Origin: UBA668 sp046076025
GTDB lineage: Bacteria; Actinomycetota; Acidimicrobiia; Acidimicrobiales; Ilumatobacteraceae
NCBI GenBank assembly: GCA_046076025.1
Contig: JBJTRF010000140.1
Span: 1 to 5,652 of the forward strand
Direction: 5' to 3'
Length of the DNA: 5,652 bases
Part shown: one piece after another, positions 1 through 5,467 of the stretch
How positions within the stretch are numbered: the stretch's first letter is position 1
How the letters are laid out: each line of letters starts with the position of its first letter
Translations under genes and position numbers: made by a program
The notes under the pieces: model-generated
Told to the model about the DNA's origin: nothing
What the model saw: the letters and a program-made list of their open reading frames with translations, nothing else
Database searches by the model: none

Positions 1-468
1 ATGCGAGCCCTGCACGAGGCGCGCGGCGATGAGGTGCCCAGTGACGAACTCGTCGCAGCGCGACCCGAGGTGCTCGCCCTCGCCCCGCCGTCGATCGCAC
101 GGCCGCCGACACTGCCCGACCACGCTGTCGCGGCATCGCACATGGCGCCGGAGGGCACGACGATCGATGACCTGTCGATGCGCGATGCGCTGCGCCTACG
201 GGTGCGATGGCTGCACGAACTGCAGTGCCGGGCCGCCCGCGAGCTCGGCCATCGCGCAGAGATGCGCGGCAGCCTGCCAGCGGCGTCCGCCATCGCCAGA
301 CTTTCCCTCGACGAGGTCGAGGCGCTGTACCGCAGCGGATCGGTGCCGGTCGACTTCGAGTCGCGTCGGTCTCCTGACGACACCAGGTCGCTGCCGGCGT
401 CGTTCGTGCTGGCCATCGACGGGGCGGTCATCCCGACGGAATCCGACCACGCAGTTCCTCGATCGTGA
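1..468 (+). pseudogene. PEP/pyruvate-utilising enzyme, central fragment, open at the left edge and ended by an in-frame TGA
   Basis: This is the part of a PEP-synthase/PPDK-like protein that lies before the mobile phosphohistidine domain. Residues 57-112 are helical and Arg/Leu-rich, with LRLRVRWLHELQ (64-75) and LSLDEVEALYRSG (101-113). This resembles the stretch preceding the swivelling domain in actinobacterial PEP-utilising proteins. Residues 131-143 (LPASFVLAIDGAV) resemble the strand entering the linker. The ATG at base 1 is probably an internal Met, because the ATP-grasp PEP/pyruvate-binding domain, usually several hundred residues, is absent and would lie upstream. Translation stops at TGA 466-468 in a region that should be a glycine-rich linker. 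The same frame continues directly into the phosphohistidine domain (469-912), so the two pieces were one gene. Family members transfer phosphate between ATP, an active-site His and pyruvate or another acceptor; the substrate here cannot be told. Seen: frame continuity and the stop. Inferred: loss of function or a sequencing error. Confidence 0.72.
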
Positions 469-912
469 CTCGGTGCCGGCGGCGGACACGGCAGCGGCCC
501 GGCAATCGACGTGGTGCGACTGCAGCAGTGGGCGGGATCTACCGGCCGAGCCGAGCAGTCCAGCGACTCGGATGGCGCGGACTTCGACGGGTCGGACTCG
601 GAGCGCCGCGCAGTCGACGGGCGGCCGGTGCTCGTGACCGAGTTCCTCGATCCCGCGCTGGCACCACTGCTGCCACTGCTGGCGGGAGTGGTGTCCGAGT
701 CGGGCAGCGTGCTGTCGCACCTCGCCATCCTCGCCCGCGAGTACGGGGTGCCATGCGTGGTGGCGGTTCCCGACGCACGGCGACGGTTTCCTCCCGGCAC
801 CGTGGTCTCCGTTGACGGCGGAACCGGAGTGGTGGAGATCCTCGACAATGACAGCTCTGCACGTAGGCGAGTCGATGGTCGGCCTGCGCCAGCGGCGGGG
901 CGCCCGTCGTGA
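469..912 (+). pseudogene. PEP-utilising enzyme mobile (phosphohistidine) domain, downstream fragment of the same gene
   Basis: Reading on in the same frame after TGA 466-468 gives a glycine-rich linker (LGAGGGHGSG) and then a PEP-utilising mobile domain. The core starts near base 628 (VLVTEFLDPALAPLLPLLAG). It contains SGSVLSHLAILAREYGVP, in which the His at 718-720 is the expected phosphoryl acceptor, and closes with PPGTVVSVDGGTGVVEIL. In this family that His shuttles phosphate between the nucleotide and pyruvate sites, so the motif is intact even though the gene is interrupted. Between linker and core lies an unusual Ser/Asp/Glu-rich stretch (about bases 529-610), longer than I expect for this linker. 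If translated separately, GTG at 511 or 514 could serve as a restart, but neither has a clear ribosome site. The C-terminal tail (DNDSSARRRVDG onward) is probably disordered. The TGA at 910-912 overlaps the next gene's GTG. A split protein acting in trans is possible but undemonstrated. Confidence 0.8.
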
Positions 913-1922
913 GCCGCGGCAACAGCTCTGGCGAGCCGGCACTGACAACGAGGATCATCAGCCGCGTGGCCACGGTGGCCAGTGGCATCGTGCTCACGGC
1001 AGCTGGCGTCTACGTGGTGGTGTACCTCGCCCGATGGGAGTGGAACCGCGCCATCGTCGCCGCCACGGTGTTCATCGCCATGCTGCAGGTGGTCTCGACC
1101 GCGGTGATCGCCAGTCGCCTTCGTGACCTGTCGTCGCGCTCCGGCGTCGTCGTGGTGCACTCGTCCGGCAGCGAGGAGGGCAATGGCATGGCCGTCGGTG
1201 GCGACCGCGGCATCGAGAGCGAGGTCGACGTCGACACGCTCGACAGCAGCGTGCTCGCCGCCCTGCAGGCAGCCAGCGAACAGCGTGCGCGACGCCACTT
1301 TGAATGGCTCCGTGCCGATTCGGGCACCGTCGGCGTGTTCGTCCCCGTGCTGCTCGGCACGGGGACGATCCTCTCGGCCGTCGCCTGGCTGGTCGAGCGG
1401 ATCGCCGGAGTTGTGGCCGGCCACTCGGTCGACCGCGCCACGGCGCGCTCAGCCCCGCTGCACATGCCACTCGCCGCTGGGCGGACGGACCCGGCCGACG
1501 CCCTGACAACTCGGACACCCCTGACCGCATCGGCAGTGTCGCGCCGACGGCACACGACTGCCTTTCTCGCCGCCGTGCTGCTGGCCGTGGCCGGCATCGG
1601 CGTCGAGTCGGTGCGCCGTCTCACCCAGAGCGTCCCCGACACCGGCACCGGTGGGCAGACCGTGCTGGGGATCGCCGTGCGAACGAAGAAGGACCGGCCG
1701 CCCGCCGACGTCGCCGCTGCGCTGTGGGGCGTGTGCCGCGAACGTCTCGACGACCTGCCACACGCCGTGGTCGCCGTCGCCGACGGCAACGTGGTGACGC
1801 TGCTCGTCGACCGGTCGCTGCAGCGCACCGCGCAGCGCAGGGTGATCGGCTGCATCGAGGACTTCACCATCGACGGGGTGCTTGCCACCGTCGTGCGCCT
1901 GGAGGCAGATGCGCGGTCGTGA
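909..1922 (+). CDS. Membrane protein with about four helices and a soluble C-terminal domain, coupled to the PEP-utilising gene
   Basis: A protein of 337 residues starting at GTG 909, which overlaps the preceding stop as GTGA, a typical translational-coupling junction. Hydrophobic segments lie at about 20-42, 47-68, 141-168 and 217-234. A polar loop (70-140) is rich in Ser, Gly and acidic residues and ends in the basic, aromatic stretch RARRHFEWLR. A second linker spans 170-212. Positive charges on both sides of the third and before the fourth segment make the topology ambiguous. Residues 250-333 form a compact soluble region whose alternating strands and helices could fit a ferredoxin-like beta-alpha-beta-beta-alpha-beta fold; it has Cys276 and Cys315. 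I do not recognise a named family. The coupling suggests the two products are made in step, so a membrane partner or regulator of the PEP-utilising enzyme is a reasonable inference. No catalytic motif is visible. Codon usage matches the neighbours. Confidence 0.8.
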   Translation: MSRGNSSGEPALTTRIISRVATVASGIVLTAAGVYVVVYLARWEWNRAIVAATVFIAMLQVVSTAVIASRLRDLSSRSGVVVVHSSGSEEGNGMAVGGDRGIESEVDVDTLDSSVLAALQAASEQRARRHFEWLRADSGTVGVFVPVLLGTGTILSAVAWLVERIAGVVAGHSVDRATARSAPLHMPLAAGRTDPADALTTRTPLTASAVSRRRHTTAFLAAVLLAVAGIGVESVRRLTQSVPDTGTGGQTVLGIAVRTKKDRPPADVAAALWGVCRERLDDLPHAVVAVADGNVVTLLVDRSLQRTAQRRVIGCIEDFTIDGVLATVVRLEADARS

Positions 1923-1953
1923 TGCCCGGCGGCGGGAGCCAGGCGGCGCGGGG

Positions 1954-1959
1954 TATCGT
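1954..1959 (+). promoter_or_regulatory. Possible -10 element (TATCGT) for a nearly leaderless lipoprotein mRNA
   Basis: TATCGT fits TANNNT and ends nine bases before the ATG at 1969, so transcription could begin about three bases before the start codon. There is no convincing Shine-Dalgarno sequence before this ATG, and leaderless mRNAs are common in actinobacteria. No good -35 match is seen at the usual distance, so the call is weak. Confidence 0.2.
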
Positions 1960-1968
1960 CCGACCGGC

Positions 1969-2559
1969 ATGAGGCCTCGCCCCGCCCACCGTCGTGCGCT
2001 CGCCGCCGCAGCGGCATCGTGGGCAGTGGTCGCCTGCGGGTCGCTGCAGACAGCCGGGCCCGCCGGCACCGGCACGGTGGTCGAGTCGACTGCGAGCTCG
2101 ACGATGCCTCCCGCAACATCAGCCGGCACCACGACGCTGACTACCGCTCCCGACGCAGCGGGCCAACTGGCAGCGCTCGAGGCCGCCGAGCGGCAATGGT
2201 CGTCGGTAGGCATCACCCACTACCGGTTCACGCTCGTCAACAACTGCTTCTGCGTGCCCGCCTTCGCCGGCCCGATCCTGGTGGTGGTGAGCGGCGGTGC
2301 TGTCGAGTCGCTGACACTTGGGCCAGACGTCGGAGATCCCGCATGGGCCGGATCGACGGTGCCGGCTGAGACCGTCGAGCAGATTGCCGGCACTGCAGAG
2401 GCGCTGTTCGCCATCATCCGCGAGCGCATCGGCCAGAAGGACTTCAGCGCCGAGTACGACGAGGCGACGGGCTTCCCGCTCGGGTTCTACAGCGATCCGA
2501 TCCCCGAGGCCGCCGACGACGAGTACGGCTTTCGCACGGCGGCCTTCGAGGCGACCTGA
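1969..2559 (+). CDS. Small secreted lipoprotein resembling DUF6174 proteins
   Basis: A predicted lipoprotein of 196 residues. The start is set at ATG 1969 because it gives a clean lipoprotein signal: basic MRPRPAHRR, an alanine-rich hydrophobic core, and a lipobox VVAC with the lipidated Cys at 23. An upstream in-frame ATG at 1882 would add 29 Arg-rich residues inside the preceding gene and spoil the signal. After the lipobox comes a Ser/Thr/Ala/Pro tether (about 25-65), then the globular part. This begins with a helix ending near ERQWSSVGITHYRFTLVNNC and continues with CFC, PILVVVSGGAVESLTL, and late aromatic motifs (GFPLGFYSDP, DDEYGF). The pattern W-x-x-x-G-I-x-x-Y-x-F, Cys-x-Cys, then a beta strand and 'GG-x-V' resembles my recollection of DUF6174 proteins, whose role is unknown. 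It should sit on the outer face of the membrane. It lies 46 bases after the membrane-protein gene, so it may be co-transcribed or have its own promoter. Confidence 0.85.
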   Translation: MRPRPAHRRALAAAAASWAVVACGSLQTAGPAGTGTVVESTASSTMPPATSAGTTTLTTAPDAAGQLAALEAAERQWSSVGITHYRFTLVNNCFCVPAFAGPILVVVSGGAVESLTLGPDVGDPAWAGSTVPAETVEQIAGTAEALFAIIRERIGQKDFSAEYDEATGFPLGFYSDPIPEAADDEYGFRTAAFEAT

Positions 2560-2677
2560 TCGCCCCTGAACCGAAGGCCAGGTTCGTCGACGCCTGAGCG
2601 AGTACAGCTAGGCGCACCGCCCGATGACGAGCCGCCCGACCTCGCCCCGTCCGACATCACCACGCCGCACCGTCCGC

Positions 2678-2701
2678 GTGCACCGCCGGCCCCGGCGGCA
2701 C
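2678..2701. terminator. GC-rich hairpin in a convergent spacer, possible two-way terminator
   Basis: CCGCCGG (2683-2689) and CCGGCGG (2692-2698) are exact inverted copies two bases apart; allowing a four- to six-base loop leaves a strong GC stem. GTG (2678-2680) and CAC (2699-2701) can extend it past a two-base bulge. It lies between the 3' ends of the lipoprotein and propeller genes, where a shared terminator is expected. No T-tract follows on either strand. I see nothing else in 2560-2788. Confidence 0.35.
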
Positions 2702-2788
2702 GCGCCCCGTGGGACGCATGCTGCCGGGACAGGGGTCAGGACACGAAGGTGGTGAGCACCGAGCCGGTCGACGCCGGCTGCGTGCCGG

Positions 2789-3976
2789 TCACGGCACTCG
2801 TGGCATGCCGACGAACGGCCGGTAGAAGGGCGCATAGGCGTTCGACGTCATCTCGTACCAGCCGGGCTCGAAGCGCCAGCGCCTGGTGAGGTGATCCCAC
2901 GACACCGAGTTGGCGTCGAGAGCCAGTTCCTCGGCCGAGTTGGCGGTGTAGAGGTAACGGCCATCGAGGCTCACCTCGAGGCCCTGGTTGCCGATCGGCC
3001 CCCAGCCGTTACTGATGTAGATGTCGGCCAGCGTCCGCCCGGTGCGGCTCACCTGCACCAGGTACGAGGCCCAGCCCGACACGATGTACAGGCTGCCGTC
3101 CACCGGGTTCACCGCCCGGCCATAGGTGTACGGAGTCGGCAGCGCGTACTTCACCCACTCCACCCGGCCGGTGCGGGACAACTTCACCGTGTCGTGGAAG
3201 TACGAGTGGGTGCCGATGTAGGCCCCGTGGTCGAGTGGCGAGAACATCGGCACGCCCGGTTGATCCAGCTCGATCTGCCACCGCACGTCGCCGATCGGCT
3301 CAACCTTCAGCACCCGGTCACCCGCGTATGCCGTGGCGAACGCCGAGCCGTCGCTGGTGTCGACCGCCACGCCCCACTGGCCGGCGGACGAGCCGAGGCC
3401 GAAGTCGAGCGGACCCCACACCACGGCGCCCCGCTTGTCGACCCGGGTGATGCCCGCCGAGGTCGACACCCAGGCGCCGCCGCCCACGGGATCGGCGCTC
3501 ACCATCACGTCCGAGCCGAGGCCCTCGATGCCCACCGCCCACGTCATCTCGCCCCGGGCGTCATAGCGCTGCAGCTGGCCCCTGCCATCGAGGAGGTGCC
3601 GGTCGTAGGTCGACACTTGTATATAGAGCGCGTCCTCGGTGACGTTGCGGTCGGCCGAGTGCAGGCCGAGGAACACCGTGCCATCGACACCGCCAACCGG
3701 CCGCACCCAGCGCAGCTCGCCGGCGGCCGACACCCGACTGACCCGCGAGGGCTCGTCGCCCAGGTCCTGTTCGGTGGAGAACACGAACATGTCCGAGGCG
3801 CCGGTGCGCGGCGTGCGGGCAGCCCCGGCGTCGTCGGATCGGGACACCGACGCGACGGCAGCGGCGGTGCCGGCCAGCACCAATGCGGCCAGCAGGGCGA
3901 TCGGCCGGGCGCGTCGCCGACTGGCAGGGCGGTCGGGATCGTCGCCGGAACGGTGGGTGGGCGGGTGACGGAGCAT
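2789..3976 (-). CDS. Exported or membrane-anchored beta-propeller protein with PQQ/NHL-like repeats
   Basis: A protein of 395 residues. The ATG at 3976 is well supported by GAGGAGG five bases upstream. The N-terminus is basic (RRRAR at 20-24), followed by a hydrophobic segment at about 26-42. AVA at 40-42 could be a signal peptidase I site, or the segment may remain as an anchor. The body is made of repeats of about 41-56 residues centred on 'x-G-x-h-x-W': AGELRW (85), RGEMTW (141), RGAVVW (182), IGDVRW (228), TGRVEW (269), and a degenerate TGRTLA (312). A closing strand, VSLDGRYLYTAN, lies near 335-346. The spacing fits a six- or seven-bladed propeller of the PQQ-like, NHL or SMP-30-like type. 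Such proteins bind ligands or partners outside the membrane and some are enzymes, but no catalytic or PQQ-ligand set is identifiable, so function is unknown. It is divergent from the Rieske gene and shares its control region. Confidence 0.85.
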   Translation of the reverse strand: MLRHPPTHRSGDDPDRPASRRRARPIALLAALVLAGTAAAVASVSRSDDAGAARTPRTGASDMFVFSTEQDLGDEPSRVSRVSAAGELRWVRPVGGVDGTVFLGLHSADRNVTEDALYIQVSTYDRHLLDGRGQLQRYDARGEMTWAVGIEGLGSDVMVSADPVGGGAWVSTSAGITRVDKRGAVVWGPLDFGLGSSAGQWGVAVDTSDGSAFATAYAGDRVLKVEPIGDVRWQIELDQPGVPMFSPLDHGAYIGTHSYFHDTVKLSRTGRVEWVKYALPTPYTYGRAVNPVDGSLYIVSGWASYLVQVSRTGRTLADIYISNGWGPIGNQGLEVSLDGRYLYTANSAEELALDANSVSWDHLTRRWRFEPGWYEMTSNAYAPFYRPFVGMPRVP

Positions 3977-3981
3977 GGGAG

Positions 3982-3988
3982 CCTCCTC
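3982..3988 (-). promoter_or_regulatory. Strong Shine-Dalgarno (GAGGAGG) that fixes the propeller start
   Basis: On the minus strand GAGGAGG is followed by CTCCC and then ATG 3976-3974. It is the strongest ribosome site near an annotated start in this window and argues against another start for the beta-propeller gene. Confidence 0.8.
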
Positions 3989-4044
3989 GTTCAGCGAGGT
4001 GCCCGGCCGGCTGCGTGGTAGGGCCGCGCCAGCCGGGCCACCTC

Positions 4045-4056
4045 ACCGTCGACGGT
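4045..4056. promoter_or_regulatory. Perfect 12-base palindrome ACCGTCGACGGT, candidate operator
   Basis: The sequence equals its own reverse complement and lies in the divergent spacer, about 70 bases upstream of the propeller start. The hexamer ACCGTC/GACGGT recurs in the palindrome at 4139-4152. On the minus strand TACCGT (4057-4052), a TANNNT match, overlaps it, so a bound protein could block a propeller promoter. No regulator is encoded in the window. Confidence 0.35.
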
Positions 4057-4138
4057 ACGGAAACCCCGCCGGCGGCACGAGTCCCCCCCGACCCGGATCT
4101 ACCGGCGTTCCGGCATCGGACCGGGTGACACGCAGGCG

Positions 4139-4152
4139 GACGGTCGACCGTC
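4139..4152. promoter_or_regulatory. Perfect 14-base palindrome GACGGTCGACCGTC, candidate operator
   Basis: A self-complementary 14-mer about 72 bases upstream of the Rieske start. It holds the same two hexamers as the palindrome at 4045-4056, in the opposite order. A perfect palindrome this long is unlikely in so short a spacer even at high GC, though GTCGAC-centred palindromes are favoured by the base composition. Confidence 0.4.
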
Positions 4153-4162
4153 GATCGCGTCC

Positions 4163-4176
4163 GAACGGTGCCGTTC
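4163..4176. promoter_or_regulatory. Inverted repeat GAACGG-TG-CCGTTC, possible third operator-like site
   Basis: Six-base arms around a two-base centre, 24 bases centre to centre from the palindrome at 4139-4152. The arms (GAACGG/CCGTTC) resemble GACGG/CCGTC with one extra base. It lies just before the possible Rieske promoter. Confidence 0.3.
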
Positions 4177-4187
4177 CCCGAGCACCC

Positions 4188-4216
4188 TTGCCCTCCCCCG
4201 GTCGGCGAAGCAGACT
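4188..4216 (+). promoter_or_regulatory. Possible leaderless promoter of the Rieske gene
   Basis: TTGCCC (4188-4193) and CAGACT (4211-4216) are 17 bases apart, the usual sigma-70 spacing. They would place the transcription start at or next to ATG 4224. Each box matches consensus at only about half its positions. The absence of a good Shine-Dalgarno before this ATG supports a leaderless message but does not prove it. Confidence 0.22.
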
Positions 4217-4223
4217 CGCCCGC

Positions 4224-5225
4224 ATGCGCAACCTCGAGCCGCGGTTCTATGTCGACCCGGCGCTCTTCGAGCGAGAGCGGGCGGCGATCTTCGCCAGGGC
4301 GTGGAACTACGCAGGACCGGCAGCTGCCGTCGAGCAGCCCGGCACCTACGTCTCGGTCGACCTCGCCGGCACGAAGGTGGTCGCCGTGCGCGGCGCCGAC
4401 GGCACCCTGCGGGCGTTCCGCAACGTGTGCCGCCACCGTGGCGCCACCCTGCTGGCAGTCGGCACCGGCACCTGCAGCACGCTGCGCTGCCCGTACCACC
4501 ACTGGGTGTTCGACGACCACGGCGCGCTCGTCGCCGCTCCCCACTTCGGCGACGATCCTGACTTCCGCCTTGACGACTGGCCGCTCGAGCCCGCCCATGT
4601 CGACCAGTGGCGCGGCCTGCTGTTCGTGGCGCTCGATCCGGTCGAGTCGCTGCTCGACCAGCTGGGCGGCCTGCCCGAGCAGCTCGCCGACGAGCCGATC
4701 GAGCGCTACACCGCCACCGACACTGCCCGTGTCGAGTTCGACGCCAACTGGAAGGTGTACACCGACAACTTCGTCGAGGGCTACCACATCCCCGGCATCC
4801 ACCCGGCGTTCTTCGACGCCATCGACTTCCGCAAGTTCGAGACCACCGTGCACCACAACTACATCCGCATGACCGCCCCGCCGCGGCCCGGGCTCTTCTA
4901 CAAGGGGATGTGGCTGTGGATGTGGCCCAACTGGACCCTCTCGCTGTTCCAGGGCGGCATCAACACGTCACGGATCAACCCGATCGCCGTCGACCGCACC
5001 GAGCAGCTCTACGACTTCTGGTTCGAAGATTCCGGCGACGGTGCTGCCGAATTCAGGGCCGGCACGGTCAGCAGCAACGTCGCCGTCGTGCACGAGGACA
5101 TCGGAGTGTGCGCCGACATCCAGCGCAACTTCGCCGCCGGCTCGTACACGCCAGGCCCGCTGTCGCCTCGCCACGAGCAGGCCGTGGCGTACTACCAGGG
5201 CAGGGTCGCCGCCGCCGTCGGCTGA
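4224..5225 (+). CDS. Rieske non-heme iron oxygenase, alpha (catalytic) subunit
   Basis: A cytoplasmic oxygenase of 333 residues. The Rieske [2Fe-2S] site is complete: Cys69-x-His71, 17 residues, then Cys89-x2-His92. The catalytic domain has NWKVYTDNFVEGYH, giving His188 and His193 as iron ligands, with Asp292 in HEDIGVC as the likely carboxylate ligand. The following DIQRNFAAGSY is typical of the C-terminal helix. Glu185 sits three residues before His188, where naphthalene dioxygenase has the bridging Asp; as I recall, carnitine oxygenase CntA also has Glu there. Together with MWLWMWPNWTLS this suggests the choline/betaine/carnitine-type branch, but the substrate is not determined. ATG 4224 is chosen because MRNLEPRFYVDPALFERER is the family N-terminus; the open frame reaching back to 3975 adds only Arg/Pro-rich sequence. 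It is shorter than many alpha subunits (roughly 370-450). No ferredoxin, reductase or beta subunit is present in the window, so its electron donor must be elsewhere. Confidence 0.95.
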   Translation: MRNLEPRFYVDPALFERERAAIFARAWNYAGPAAAVEQPGTYVSVDLAGTKVVAVRGADGTLRAFRNVCRHRGATLLAVGTGTCSTLRCPYHHWVFDDHGALVAAPHFGDDPDFRLDDWPLEPAHVDQWRGLLFVALDPVESLLDQLGGLPEQLADEPIERYTATDTARVEFDANWKVYTDNFVEGYHIPGIHPAFFDAIDFRKFETTVHHNYIRMTAPPRPGLFYKGMWLWMWPNWTLSLFQGGINTSRINPIAVDRTEQLYDFWFEDSGDGAAEFRAGTVSSNVAVVHEDIGVCADIQRNFAAGSYTPGPLSPRHEQAVAYYQGRVAAAVG

Positions 5226-5228
5226 CGG

Positions 5229-5258
5229 CCAGTCGCCGCCTGACGCACTGCGACTCGG
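5229..5258. terminator. Weak imperfect hairpin in the convergent spacer after the Rieske gene
   Basis: AGTCGC (5231-5236) pairs with GCGACT (5250-5255) around a 13-base loop, and CC/GG extends the stem past one bulged C. It lies between two convergent genes only 43 bases apart. There is no T-tract and the loop is long, so a terminator role is doubtful. Confidence 0.2.
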
Positions 5259-5268
5259 ACACCGCCGC

Positions 5269-5436
5269 TCAGTACGTCGGACAGCGACCCTGGTCGTCGT
5301 GCTGCATCCGCATGTGCCCGCAGTGGACGCACACCTCGGTGAGCTCGTCGAGCTCGTCGTCGCGCTCGGCCTCGGCCCGCCGCTGGGCCTTGCGCTTCCC
5401 GCGCCGATACGCCCAGGCCATGCTCAGCAGTCCCAC
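5269..5436 (-). CDS. Small Cys/His-cluster protein (putative zinc-binding) behind sbcC
   Basis: A predicted protein of 55 residues starting at GTG 5436. It begins MGLLSMAWAYRRGK, continues with a basic helix (RRGKRKAQRRAEAER, 11-25) and an acidic patch (DDELDELTE, 26-34), and ends in a Cys/His cluster. The cluster is Cys36-x2-Cys39 with His38 and His41, then His46 and Cys52. Such spacing resembles small zinc-ribbon or knuckle modules, and zinc binding is inferred. The GTG is preferred because a G/A-rich ribosome site (GGGGGAGGGG, 5448-5439) lies just upstream; ATG 5421, giving 50 residues, is the alternative and has no site at good spacing. It begins 31 bases after the sbcC stop on the same strand, so the two are probably co-transcribed. 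I do not recognise a named family. A role in nucleic-acid binding or with SbcCD is conjecture from the basic helix and position. Confidence 0.65.
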   Translation of the reverse strand: MGLLSMAWAYRRGKRKAQRRAEAERDDELDELTEVCVHCGHMRMQHDDQGRCPTY

Positions 5437-5467
5437 GGCCCCTCCCCCTCCATTCGGTCTCCGGCGC

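Noticed and set aside
466..468. TGA read as selenocysteine
   Set aside because: The position lies in a variable linker, not at a catalytic Cys or Sec site known for PEP-utilising enzymes, and I see no clear stem-loop directly downstream.
453..652. Direct repeat AGTTCCTCGATC at 453-464 and 641-652, near the nonsense codon
   Set aside because: The copies are read in different frames and similarity does not extend beyond 12 bases. About one such pair is expected by chance in a window of this size.
1010..2216. Two overlapping long minus-strand frames opposite the membrane-protein gene
   Set aside because: Both are Arg/Ser/Thr/Ala-rich with no domain signal. The plus strand shows hydrophobic helices and a coupled start.
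2728..2788. Possible frameshifted C-terminal extension of the propeller (a different frame stays open to a TGA near base 2737)
   Set aside because: The extra residues are Thr/Ser/Val-rich with no match to a blade, and the repeats already close before the annotated stop.
2891..4021. Open frame of 376 codons on the plus strand opposite the propeller gene
   Set aside because: Its composition is dominated by Arg, His, Gly and Val with no recognisable motif. The minus strand has a signal segment, repeats and a strong ribosome site.
3975..4223. Upstream extension of the Rieske reading frame to ATG 3975
   Set aside because: The added 83 residues are Arg/Pro/Gly-rich and unlike the family N-terminus. 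They would also cover the whole divergent control region, and the ATG overlaps the opposite-strand start.
3561..4856. Open frame of 431 codons on the minus strand across the divergent spacer and much of the Rieske gene
   Set aside because: It is antisense to the strongly supported Rieske gene, overlaps the propeller in another frame, and reads low-complexity Gly/Arg/Val-rich sequence with no domain. High GC makes such shadow frames common.
5424..5453. Nine-codon minus-strand ORF (MEGEGPWDC) ending just before ATG 5421, as a leader peptide
   Set aside because: Its ATG overlaps the G/A-rich ribosome site of the preferred GTG start, and there is no attenuator structure or regulatory codon run.
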